NCBI GenBank assembly: GCA_003550325.1 | Contig: QKWP01000573.1 | Span: 155,026-219,025, forward strand | DNA: 64,000 nucleotides | Direction of reading: 5' to 3' | Origin: Gigaspora rosea | Lineage: Eukaryota; Glomeromycota; Glomeromycetes; Diversisporales; Gigasporaceae | Part shown: in pieces, positions 9,435-17,525 of the stretch | How positions within the stretch are numbered: the first letter of the stretch is position 1 | How the letters are laid out: every line of letters begins with the position of its first letter | Notes under the pieces: model-generated | Database searches by the model: none | Seen by the model: only the letters and a program-made list of their open reading frames with translations | Told to the model about the DNA's origin: nothing | Position numbers and translations under genes: made by a program

Positions 9435-9636
9435 TTCTGTTATTTCTTGAGATTAATATGCTTGGCTAGGTGTGAGTTCATTTTTATTTAGTTGGGTGCC
9501 TTGTTTTACTTCACTTCCAGAGAAGTAATGGCGACCAACTGTATTATTTGTTTGGGTTTTGTCTTGATCATTAATCTCTTTAAATTGGTGAGTCCGGTTA
9601 ATTTTATTTGGTTGGGCGCCTTGTTTTACTTTATTT
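9355..9636 (-). repeat. Three diverged copies of a 36-bp motif, spaced about 120 bp
   Basis: Copies at 9355-9390, 9481-9516 and 9601-9636 share the plus-strand core GTTGGGYGCCTTGTTTTACT. Spacings are 126 and 120 bp and flanking bases are weakly alike, so this looks like an old tandem triplication spanning the start of the endonuclease IV-like ORF. A shorter core, TTGGNYGCCTT-like, recurs near 13840, 14382 and 14725, close to the starts of other ORFs of the element. Confidence 0.7.
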
Positions 9637-9698
9637 CCTTTTCTTTTGTCCGCGGTTTTTCGAAACTTCTTACTAGCCTTAGGAGAAAGGAAAGGTCG

Positions 9699-10430
9699 TC
9701 AGTGAAACGTGGATACTCGAAACTTGCTGCTAGGTTTATTCTCAGAGTATACTTCAGATAGGTTTGGCAGTAGCCTCCGAGCATTGCCGTAACCGTTTTT
9801 GGATTGCTTCAATCGGTAGTGTTGGTATATGAAAACTCTTTGATTATGTATAGGTTCATTATTAATGAGAATAGTATGGTTCTTTTGATCTTTTGATATT
9901 CCTATCTGTGATTGATGTTTGTTACTAAGGAGGATGTATTTGGATTCTGTGTTTAGAACGTCTATCTTTAGATTACATGTTAAATATTCATTGATTTTGA
10001 TATCGACTACTATTTTGCCTATTATTTTGACTTCACTTCCTACTGCTTCTGCTATTGCCGGTTTTGATATGATTTTTTCTAGTCCTAATTTCTTTGCATG
10101 GTTTATTCCCATTGACGTGTTAGTTGATCCTTCATCTAGTTTGAATTCCATTATTATGCCATTTACGAGTGCTATAAAGTAAAATCCTTTTGCTCCTTTT
10201 TGTTTGAGCTTATTAATTTTTGTTTGTTCAGGAAAGAATAATTTTTCATAATTATGATAGGCAGAGTATTTTGGTTCGTTAAAATATTTTTCTTTATTAA
10301 ATGCGAATAGTTCTAGTTCTTTGATACATGAATATGGATATGGATAATTATACATATTATAATGTTTGTTATTATACTCTCCAATACAGCCTGTATTTAA
10401 TTTAGGGAGTTGTTCATGAGTATTGGGCAT
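9699..10430 (-). CDS. Retropepsin-like aspartic protease region of the virus-like element
   Basis: A 243-residue ORF starting 9 bases after the Gag-like stop. Residues 85-200 follow the retropepsin plan: a strand, a D-x-G-S-T-N active-site-type turn, the helix NHAKKLGLEK, a flap-like segment, then LTCNLKIDVLNTESKYILLS, which corresponds to the second half of the fold. Position between Gag and Pol is that of LTR-retroelement proteases, which cut the structural and enzymatic proteins apart. Assignment rests on order and pattern and is weaker than for RT. Confidence 0.7.
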   Translation of the reverse strand: MPNTHEQLPKLNTGCIGEYNNKHYNMYNYPYPYSCIKELELFAFNKEKYFNEPKYSAYHNYEKLFFPEQTKINKLKQKGAKGFYFIALVNGIIMEFKLDEGSTNTSMGINHAKKLGLEKIISKPAIAEAVGSEVKIIGKIVVDIKINEYLTCNLKIDVLNTESKYILLSNKHQSQIGISKDQKNHTILINNEPIHNQRVFIYQHYRLKQSKNGYGNARRLLPNLSEVYSENKPSSKFRVSTFH

Positions 10431-10438
10431 GCTCCCGT

Positions 10439-12160
10439 TTAGAAATAATAATCATTTTCTGATTCTTCTGAGCTTTTCTTTTCAAGGTTATGACTTTCAT
10501 ATTCATCAGAATTGCTTGAATCGCTTGATGATTCGTATTGTTCAAGTTCTTGATAGGATTGTGATTCTTCATCACTTGACGAGTATTCATTTTCAAGATG
10601 ATATTGTTCTCTAAATTTTGTGAATCGGATATATTCATCAAAATCTTCTTTCTCTCTTGATTTTTCAAGGTTGAATACCATTGGGTCTTCTATTTCTTCT
10701 ACGTCTTTTCGATATTTGTAACAGCTATTGGTAAAATGTGTATCTGTTTTACAATGATCACACCACATTTTCTTATCCTTATATTTTTCTTTATTAAATG
10801 GTTTATATTTCTTTTCATATTGTCCTGATGAGTCCTTTGGGCGAAATGATGATTTTTTGAATCCTTCTTCTTTGGTTCTGTAAGGCTTGGATGAGTCTTT
10901 TCCTTTCTTCGATTCTTTCCATTTTTTGTAGTCTTCTCTAGATTTCCATGTTCTTCCTTTTTTGTCCGTATATCCATTTCCTTTCTTGTTAAATTCTTTT
11001 CTGTTTTTATCTTTTGAGAATCTCTCTTTTGAGAATTTCTTTCCTTTGTTATATCCTTTATCTTGTTTCTTTGATCTACAGTCACTCATAAGGTGTCCTT
11101 TTCTTCCGCAATTATAACATTTCATGTTTCTGAGAGATACTATTGCGAATTCATTCTTTTTAAATCTATTTTCCTTTTTCCTCTTTTCATTATCATAGAA
11201 TTCTCTTTGTTTATTTAGGAAGTTTGTTTGTTTCTTTTCTGATTGGTTTCTGAAATATTCTCCTACTTTTCCTGATTTATAATAATCATACACCCTTGAT
11301 AGTGCTGTAAAGAATGCGGGTGTATCCGTGATTTCATTGTTAATTAAGTTCATCTGGCTTTTGTAGTCTTCCAGTTCATGTCGTCCATTTGGTAACATTC
11401 CTTCTAATAGTATTTGTAATCCTCCTAAGAATGATGTGTTGTTTCTACATAATGCTAAGTCGCGGTTAAATTTGGTTTGGAAGTTTGCTGCTTCATCTAT
11501 TTCAATTAAATATCTTGGTTCAAATTTCATTTTGTTGAACAATTTCTGTTTTTCTTTAATCATTTTTGGTGTTATAAATACTTTATCAAACCATAATCTG
11601 AATGATATTTGTCTTGACATTCCATCCGTATCTGCACATGTTAAGTTTCCTTGTCCTATTCCTCCAGTATGTGCTGCTTGGAAGTACATGTTCATTTCTT
11701 CAGGGAAATTGGTTTTGTCTAACAAGATTGTTGTTGGGTTATCTTGTACTGATTCCCATTCATGCCTTCTTCTTCGTGCTCCTCTATTGAAGTCACTTGG
11801 GAAGTATGTTGTCAATTCATTTTTATGTGTTTCATATAATATGTATCTGTCGTAATCAAAGCATGATATCGCCAATTTGTGTATTAGGTTCTTTAAAAAT
11901 ACTACATTATATGCTCCTGCATCTGCTGCGTTTCCTGCTATAAGTCCTGCTATATTATTTAATGCTATTCTATTATATCCATTATTGTAGTTTCCAGTAA
12001 AGTATCCTGTTGTTAATAAGTCCAGTGGTACATATACTTGTATTGCATGTTCGAAATGATTTCTAAATTGTACCCAATTTGAGCCATTGAGTATCATTCC
12101 ATTCATTAAAGTTTTAAAGTTAATTTTGTTGAGGTCTGGAAATTCTATAGCGCCTGCCAT
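10439..12160 (-). CDS. Gag/capsid-like protein with CCHC knuckles (virus-like element)
   Basis: A 573-residue protein. Residues 1-320 form a mostly ordered, helical region starting with a tract like that of retroelement capsids. CYNCGRKGHLMSDC near residue 355 is a classical CCHC knuckle. A long, very basic stretch follows (residues 370-460), then a second knuckle, CDHCKTDTHFTNSC, near residue 470, and a serine/glutamate-rich acidic tail. The layout fits a nucleocapsid-bearing structural protein; the acidic tail recalls capsid precursors of plant pararetroviruses. Its start overlaps the preceding ORF by 16 bases and the protease region follows directly. Confidence 0.85.
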   Translation of the reverse strand: MAGAIEFPDLNKINFKTLMNGMILNGSNWVQFRNHFEHAIQVYVPLDLLTTGYFTGNYNNGYNRIALNNIAGLIAGNAADAGAYNVVFLKNLIHKLAISCFDYDRYILYETHKNELTTYFPSDFNRGARRRRHEWESVQDNPTTILLDKTNFPEEMNMYFQAAHTGGIGQGNLTCADTDGMSRQISFRLWFDKVFITPKMIKEKQKLFNKMKFEPRYLIEIDEAANFQTKFNRDLALCRNNTSFLGGLQILLEGMLPNGRHELEDYKSQMNLINNEITDTPAFFTALSRVYDYYKSGKVGEYFRNQSEKKQTNFLNKQREFYDNEKRKKENRFKKNEFAIVSLRNMKCYNCGRKGHLMSDCRSKKQDKGYNKGKKFSKERFSKDKNRKEFNKKGNGYTDKKGRTWKSREDYKKWKESKKGKDSSKPYRTKEEGFKKSSFRPKDSSGQYEKKYKPFNKEKYKDKKMWCDHCKTDTHFTNSCYKYRKDVEEIEDPMVFNLEKSREKEDFDEYIRFTKFREQYHLENEYSSSDEESQSYQELEQYESSSDSSNSDEYESHNLEKKSSEESENDYYF

Positions 12161-12612
12161 TGTGCGTCAAAGTTTGGTTTTATTTCTGTATATAGACAAA
12201 ATTGTATATAATCTTTGATATGTAAGTTTTCTAATTCAAGTCCTTTTTCTAACACTTCTCTTTCTTTAGAAATATGTCCAATAGTTATATAGGTTAATGA
12301 GTCTTTTATTTCTGGGAATTTCTTAAGTTTATCAAGGAATTTCTTCTGATTTTCTTTCTTTTTCTTTGATATCTTTTCAAGTTCCTTTTTATATTCGTCT
12401 TCAAGGGTTCGTAGTGCGTTAATTACTTTCACGAATGTATCGTATTCCCTTATTGTTAATGTTGTTTGATATGAAGGTATGCTATCAAAATATCTTTTGA
12501 ATTGGTCTTGTAATTCTCTTTTTCTTGAGTTGTGATAATATGTATTTGGATATATCGTTAGCCAGTAGTTGAGTTCTTGGTTTGTGAGTTTAATTGTGTT
12601 ACTGTGTTGCAT
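12145..12612 (-). CDS. Unknown 155-residue protein of the virus-like element
   Basis: A charged, helical protein with a probable coiled coil at residues 65-100 (EDEYKKELEKISKKKKEN). No membrane span, signal peptide or cysteine motif is seen. It overlaps the upstream ORF by 14 bases and the Gag-like ORF by 16 bases, so it belongs to the compact 5' block. I do not recognise it; a virion-associated or assembly role would be a guess. Confidence 0.65.
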   Translation of the reverse strand: MQHSNTIKLTNQELNYWLTIYPNTYYHNSRKRELQDQFKRYFDSIPSYQTTLTIREYDTFVKVINALRTLEDEYKKELEKISKKKKENQKKFLDKLKKFPEIKDSLTYITIGHISKEREVLEKGLELENLHIKDYIQFCLYTEIKPNFDAQWQAL

Positions 12613-12922
12613 TCAGGTATTTTTGGTTCGTGATTCTGGTCAAATATTCTAGGTCCTGTTTATATACTCTTACAATGTTATTAATATATTCTTCAGGTTT
12701 TTCTTTCCTTATACAGTTGATAATATATGCTTGTACTAGTTCTGCTCTTGCAGGTTTATTTTGATCAATTATGACCTTGCTTTGTTGAAATATTATTTCT
12801 TCGTGTTGTTCTAACTGTTTGTACTTTTTGGGTCCTAAATCGATATTTCTGAGTTCTTTGATTCTATTTTCAATATCTTTGAGGTATTCTTCAGGGTTTA
12901 ATAAGTTGATGTTATTATTCAT
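12599..12922 (-). CDS. Unknown 107-residue protein of the virus-like element
   Basis: A hydrophilic, largely helical protein (RNIDLGPKKYKQLEQHEEII). Its ATG shares bases with the stop of the membrane protein at 12922-13266 in a TAATG junction, a layout known to allow termination-reinitiation in compact viral genomes. It overlaps the next ORF by 14 bases. No family is recognised. Confidence 0.65.
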   Translation of the reverse strand: MNNNINLLNPEEYLKDIENRIKELRNIDLGPKKYKQLEQHEEIIFQQSKVIIDQNKPARAELVQAYIINCIRKEKPEEYINNIVRVYKQDLEYLTRITNQKYLNATQ

Positions 12923-13266
12923 TAAGCTGTAGTTACAGGTGTTATAGTACTATCAATTGCTGATGCAAGTTGATATATTCTTTGTTGTTCTTTTTCTGCT
13001 AATTTGAGTTTGTTATTAAGTCTTTGTTTATATCCGAAGTATACTGCTAATATAAATGTGAATACTGCTATTAATGCTATTACTATGTCTTCAATTATTA
13101 TGTTCTGATCTTGGAAGTATAAAGGTGTTACTGTTGCAGTTGCTGTAGTTGTCTGAAATACAGTTGTTGGTTGTACTGTTTGAGTTATTGTTATGTTTAA
13201 GGTCTGGGTTATTGATTGAGTTATTGTAGGTACTGATATTGTTATGAGTGAGAACTGTTGACTCAT
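12922..13266 (-). CDS. Small single-span membrane protein of the virus-like element
   Basis: A 114-residue protein with a threonine-rich, neutral N-terminal half (residues 1-50), one membrane span of about 20 residues (IVIALIAVFTFILAVYFGYK), and a basic then mixed C-terminal tail. The basic residues follow the span, which suggests N-outside, C-inside topology. The Thr-rich part could be O-glycosylated. It starts in an ATGA overlap with the stop of the short ORF at 13263-13427. This is one of three similar-plan proteins in the 5' block. Confidence 0.65.
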   Translation of the reverse strand: MSQQFSLITISVPTITQSITQTLNITITQTVQPTTVFQTTTATATVTPLYFQDQNIIIEDIVIALIAVFTFILAVYFGYKQRLNNKLKLAEKEQQRIYQLASAIDSTITPVTTA

Positions 13267-13427
13267 TTATCTTCTTCCGTTGAAGATATTGTTTCCTTGT
13301 TGGAGTGCTTGTTGATATTGTCTAAGTTTTCGTTATTGATCAGTTGGTAATTTATGACAGTAAGTGTGATAATTGTAGCAGTTTCTGGTGAGATTGGTGT
13401 AATTGGTTGTTCTTGGGTTTGATTCAT
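13263..13427 (-). CDS. Short 54-residue ORF in the membrane-protein block
   Basis: An ATG directly abuts the TAA of the preceding membrane protein. The frame ends in a TGA that overlaps the ATG of the next membrane protein. The product is polar at both ends with a modestly hydrophobic stretch (TATIITLTVINYQLI) that is too short for a clear span. The precise junctions on both sides are the reason to consider it real. Confidence 0.45.
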   Translation of the reverse strand: MNQTQEQPITPISPETATIITLTVINYQLINNENLDNINKHSNKETISSTEEDK

Positions 13428-13781
13428 TTAGCAGCAGCCTGAGTCGTTGTATTGAGCTTTGTATAATATGTTTGGATGTCTTTTGTATAGTCTCTTTTTA
13501 TACCTTTGTATTGCTATGCAGCAAATAGTAATTGTTAATATATAGATAAATATTACTATAATTAGTGCTTGTAACAATGAGTATGCTAAGGGGTTCTTTG
13601 ATATATCTCCTGAAGTGTTATCGATTGTTGGTACAATAGTTTGGATGATGGTTATAGATTGTCTGTGAAATAATATTTGTGTTTGCGAATATATTTGATC
13701 ACGTGGGTATATGCTTTGGTTTGTTCTAATATTTTTAATTAAATTGTTTATAAATGAAGGTTCCTGAATGGAGTAGTTCAT
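13428..13781 (-). CDS. Small single-span membrane protein ending in Cys-Cys (virus-like element)
   Basis: A 117-residue protein. Residues 1-65 are polar, residues about 67-92 form a strong membrane span (LLQALIIVIFIYILTITICC), and a basic segment (RYKKRLYKRH) follows it. The last residues are SGCC, so lipid attachment at the tail is possible. Topology is probably N-outside. It lies between the larger membrane protein and the short ORF, in the block nearest the element's 5' end. Confidence 0.65.
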   Translation of the reverse strand: MNYSIQEPSFINNLIKNIRTNQSIYPRDQIYSQTQILFHRQSITIIQTIVPTIDNTSGDISKNPLAYSLLQALIIVIFIYILTITICCIAIQRYKKRLYKRHPNILYKAQYNDSGCC

Positions 13782-13848
13782 ATACAGTTACACTAGTATT
13801 TTTGTTTTGGCACGGTAATGGTATTAAAATGTTTTTCTGGGCGCCTTT

Positions 13849-14364
13849 CTATTTGTATCTTGGTGGTTCATTGTTCTGCAATTGTGATAATTGTTGGGCT
13901 AACTGTTCTATGTTGATATTGTTTATGTCTAAAGGTGTTGTAAATGGTGTTTGACTCGTTCCTATTGGTGCTTGTGTTAAGTTACGCTTGTAGGCTAATT
14001 TCCTTTTTCTAACTCTTCTAATACAGATTCCTAATAATATGGCTATTATTGATAATGCGGCTGTGATTGTTGATAGAATTTCTATTGCTAAAGTATTGTT
14101 TATATTGTTGTTTGGAGCGTCTGTAGATGTAGCTAGTATTGTGATTTTGGCGTTTGTTGGCTTTGTATTTGGGTTTTCTTGGGCGTTTGGTATTGTAGAG
14201 GTTGGTGTTGCAGATGTTGTTTGTGGTATTGGTACTGAAATTACTATATCGGCTTGTACTATGGTTCGATTTTTCTGTTGATATTGGTATTGTTCTGAGG
14301 CTAAAATTACTAATATTATGAATAATATTATTTGGTGTATTAAGGCTGTTTTGGCGTTAATCAT
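13849..14364 (-). CDS. Type I membrane protein, first ORF of the virus-like element
   Basis: A 171-residue protein with a likely signal peptide (IILFIILVILASEQ), a Ser/Thr/Pro/Asn-rich external part of about 70 residues with N-linked glycosylation-type sequons, one membrane span (LSTITAALSIIAILLGICI), a basic stop-transfer (RRVRKRK) and a polar cytoplasmic tail. It is the first ORF of the element. The plan resembles a small surface glycoprotein, but there is no recognisable fusion peptide or cleavage site, so calling it an envelope protein would be inference. Confidence 0.65.
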   Translation of the reverse strand: MINAKTALIHQIILFIILVILASEQYQYQQKNRTIVQADIVISVPIPQTTSATPTSTIPNAQENPNTKPTNAKITILATSTDAPNNNINNTLAIEILSTITAALSIIAILLGICIRRVRKRKLAYKRNLTQAPIGTSQTPFTTPLDINNINIEQLAQQLSQLQNNEPPRYK

Positions 14365-15670
14365 TAAGAATTTGTTTTGGCGAAGTTGGATGCCTTTCTC
14401 TGTTCAATTACTGTACTGTATTGTATTTGTTTAGAATCTTGGTGTTGAAATACTTTGAGTTCTGAATTAAATGATTGTGTGGGTGAATAATTATGATTGG
14501 TTGAATATGATTCTTTTGGCGCTTATTCGTTCTAATTTTGTAGGTTCAATGATGGTTATGGGTGTGTAGTCCATCGGTAACAGTTGAGTAGTTTTTAACC
14601 AAGTTTCTTGGTTTCTTACTACTTTTTGGATTAAATATAGCCTGAATGGTTTGCTGTTCTAGTTGAATTTGTAGTGGTTTAGTTAAATTTTCTAAGGTAA
14701 AGATGTGATTCATAGGGTCAGTTGGTTGAGCGCCTTATATTTCTTTTAAGTATTTCTTTGCTTTATAATTCTTTATTGTTTATCAAATGTTAGTTAATAC
14801 TTCTGTTTCAATATAGTTCTTTCTTTGAGTAGCTATTCTCAAAGTTAGTACTCAAGAGTGTGCGCTATTTCACTTTTGATGTTCATTGAAACTTTTAGTC
14901 CAGAAAGTTATATAGTTAAATACACTTTATTAACAAGTTTTTCGATAAGAAATATGTTTATATTTAATAAACTTTATTTTATTTATAATATTTCAATATA
15001 CGATAGATAATACAGTTGAATAATAATAATGTGGAATAGTAAATAAGAATATACGCTATGTAGTTTAATATCATTTAAGATATTGAGTACATTGGTGCTA
15101 AACTAATATTCAAGGTTCTGTACGGTATACGGTAAAAATATTGTGGTATAAATTTCGATTTTAATACAGTAATATGATTAACGATTTATAAGGGTAATAT
15201 TAAAATGTGAATAAATATTATTTGAATATAATTTTGAATACGCAAGAATAACTATCATGTAAAAAATTCGGGTTTAAATAATTATTTTCGATTAATAAAA
15301 TACATCACGTTAATTTCGTTTTTCTATCTATTTGATCACGTTAACATATTCGTTGTTTACGTGTTATTGTTTTGATTGTTTTTCGGTAGTTACACCGATT
15401 TCTGTACCAGCCAGATTAGTGTTACGGTTCGATTTTCAAGTTTCCGATGTTCGGTTTTCTTCATGGTCCAATTTGTACGAATTTGGAAGATAATCTTCCG
15501 GGTAATTTTATGTGATACCCTGTACACGCTATTCGATACATTAGCTGGTAAGAGTTTTATTTGGTGAATTTTAGTAGGCTTTTGCTTGTTTACCTGTTTG
15601 ACCTGATTTTCGACCTGTGACCTGTACGGGGCAGCCGACTGGGTAATAATTCTATTTTAATAAAAATATT
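14365..15670. other. Probable 5' leader and control region of the virus-like element
   Basis: No convincing gene. This AT-rich stretch lies upstream (in minus-strand terms) of the first ORF of the element and probably holds its promoter or terminal repeat. It contains two more copies of the TTGGNYGCCTT-like core (near 14382 and 14725). The right boundary is unclear; an A/T-rich run at about 15690-15725 may mark the edge. The partner repeat, if any, lies outside the window. Confidence 0.4.
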
Positions 15671-16995
15671 AACGAAGTCTTATTAAATATTAAAAAAAAA
15701 TAAAAATAAAAAATAAATATAAATTTATCAGTTCTTTGAGAATTAAGAATCTATGGATCAACTAAACATGCTGAAGAAGGTTATCTTCATGAGTTTTATA
15801 AACTTACATGGGATAAGATATACTATGATCAGGTTACAGGTTTTTGTTCTGCAGCACTCATATTTTAATATGTTTATATATACGTACATCAAGATTTACA
15901 ATCACGAGAAATTAGTATTTTATAAAAATTTTACAGAAATACTGCTGAATCTCCCAAAATCAATATACATAATGGACAAGCTTTATATCAGTATTGAGAG
16001 TTGTTAGATTTGAAAACTATTAAATTTATATAGCAGAAATAGACTTTTTATTATGCTTGACAAGTTATCGATTTTGATAAGATCGGTTCAAACAGTATAG
16101 ATATCATTGAATGAATATTTGTATGATTGATAGACTATTATCGTTATCACAAAAATCATGGGGCACACTTTTTTCAATCCGCTATAAATCGTTTATCCTA
16201 TCAAAAATAATATGTCTGTAGCCACATTATTTTTTATGTGTAACTACAATAGAACATGGCCGTCTAGACCTGACTTTAATAATTAGAACATAATCTTTAC
16301 GGTCATGTAACACATTTTCAGCATACAATATATGATATGTTACATAACATGTTCTAACGATAATGCCGCGATGTAGAATCTTTTTGCAGCCAAATGACCA
16401 AATGATATTGTCAGAGGCATCTAAGAATAATGGAAAATATGCATATTGTAACCGATATAATACATTTCCAGCTTGTTAGTTGGTTAACATTAATATTTGG
16501 GCTCGGGTGAGAATTGTAATTTAAACAAATCTTTGTTGCACAAAATATAGTTGATAACTATTTAGCATTTTGATTGGGTGTTTATTTTATGAGGACATCG
16601 AATGAGGATAAAATTGGCCAAATTAATTTCGAATGGCCTTGATCATTTGTTATGTTATATTGAGTCATCAAACTCTATATCAAATAAAAATCTACAGAAT
16701 GGCCAGTATAGCTTGGTGTTGAAAGAATCAATAGTATTTATAGTTAGACAAGAGACTTGTAAAAAGCTAATAAATAATACCAAGTGCAAATTATTTTTGT
16801 ATTGCTCTAATAAAATTATACATCTTTTCAATAATATAATTCAAATAAATTGTTAGATAATTTAAACAAATATATCAAGTTTTATTTATTGATCTTCCAC
16901 TACTTTTCTAAGCTCCGATTTAGATATATATTTGACCAGCATTTGACCTTTACAAATGCACATTTTCTTATTATTCCCTAATGCATATTGATCTA
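15671..16995. other. AT-rich intergenic DNA
   Basis: Short open frames exist (for example 15753-16007 and 16602-16856) but none has a domain, splice logic or codon pattern I would defend. The block at 16150-16560 is less AT-rich and may be old decayed coding or transposon sequence; I could not assign it. Confidence 0.4.
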
Positions 16996-17525
16996 TTACC
17001 TTAAAGCCTCAAGAATTTTATCAATTTTTTCAATTATTTTTTCATTTTTACTAGGAGAAATGTTAAGTTTAATTAATACTTGATCAACTTTGTTAATCTA
17101 ATAATAATAATAATAATAATAACAATATTAATATTAAAAATAAGCAAACAAAAGATAAAACTTACAAGGTCTTGATCATTTGAAATATCTAAAAATTTAC
17201 AATATTCATCAATATCCGATACATAATTAGCAATAGGATGAGAACCATCTCTAAAATTATATTCTCTTCTTATAAAATAACTAAAATCATTTTTAATATC
17301 TTCTAATGTTCCTTGACTTCTACCAGCAGCAATAAATCTTTGTTGTTCTTCAAAACCAAAATATTTGTTTTGCCAAAAATTAACAACACAATCTTGAGCT
17401 TCTTTATAGTATCCAGGAAGATATTTTTTTGTACAATATAAATAGTAAATTTTTGGATAATGAGGAATAGAAGGTTCATTTACAATTGGATTGTTTTCAG
17501 CAAAAATTCCTCTTTTGAATGACAT
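16996..17525 (-). CDS. Small host gene, two exons, unknown function
   Basis: Exon 1 runs from 17525 (ATG) to 17166 and exon 2 from 17097 to 16996 (TAA). The intron (17098-17165, 68 bases) has GTAAGT and a TATTATTAG acceptor that includes a trinucleotide run. Both junctions are phase 0, giving 153 residues. The protein is soluble and mixed in charge, with an aromatic segment (YPKIYYLYCTKKYLPGYY) and a helical, lysine-rich C-terminus. It has no signal peptide or membrane span. The hydrophobic tail seen when reading through the intron is an artefact. I do not recognise a family. The clean intron and unbroken frames suggest a live gene. Confidence 0.7.

Larger units (their letters stand above)
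1..14364 (-). mobile_element. Large virus-like retroelement, broken (fossil)
   Basis: A run of about 17 minus-strand ORFs, with almost no gaps, forms one coherent element. Recognisable parts in transcription order are three membrane proteins, a CCHC Gag-like protein, a retropepsin-like protease, an endonuclease IV-like protein, Ty3-type reverse transcriptase with RNase H, an IS1595/ISXO2-like transposase, a CCHC/coiled-coil protein and a Zn2Cys6 protein. RT, RNase H and protease place it with the LTR-retroelement/pararetrovirus kin; the transposase and AP endonuclease do not belong to any such family I know. The element looks broken, with several interruptions, but long ORFs remain, so it is probably not ancient. 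The 3' end lies left of base 1, so terminal repeats could not be compared. Neighbouring ORFs overlap by a few bases, which argues for one unit rather than chance neighbours. Confidence 0.85.

Noticed and set aside
9601-9636. Lysine tRNA primer-binding site (GGCGCCCAAC on the minus strand)
   Set aside because: The base next to the match does not fit the tRNA CCA end, and the motif is repeated three times inside or beside coding sequence.
13849-14364. Viral envelope fusion protein
   Set aside because: Only a small type I membrane protein is visible; no fusion peptide, cleavage site or size typical of Env.
15753-16856. Open frames at 15753-16007 and 16602-16856
   Set aside because: Short, AT-driven and without any recognisable family.
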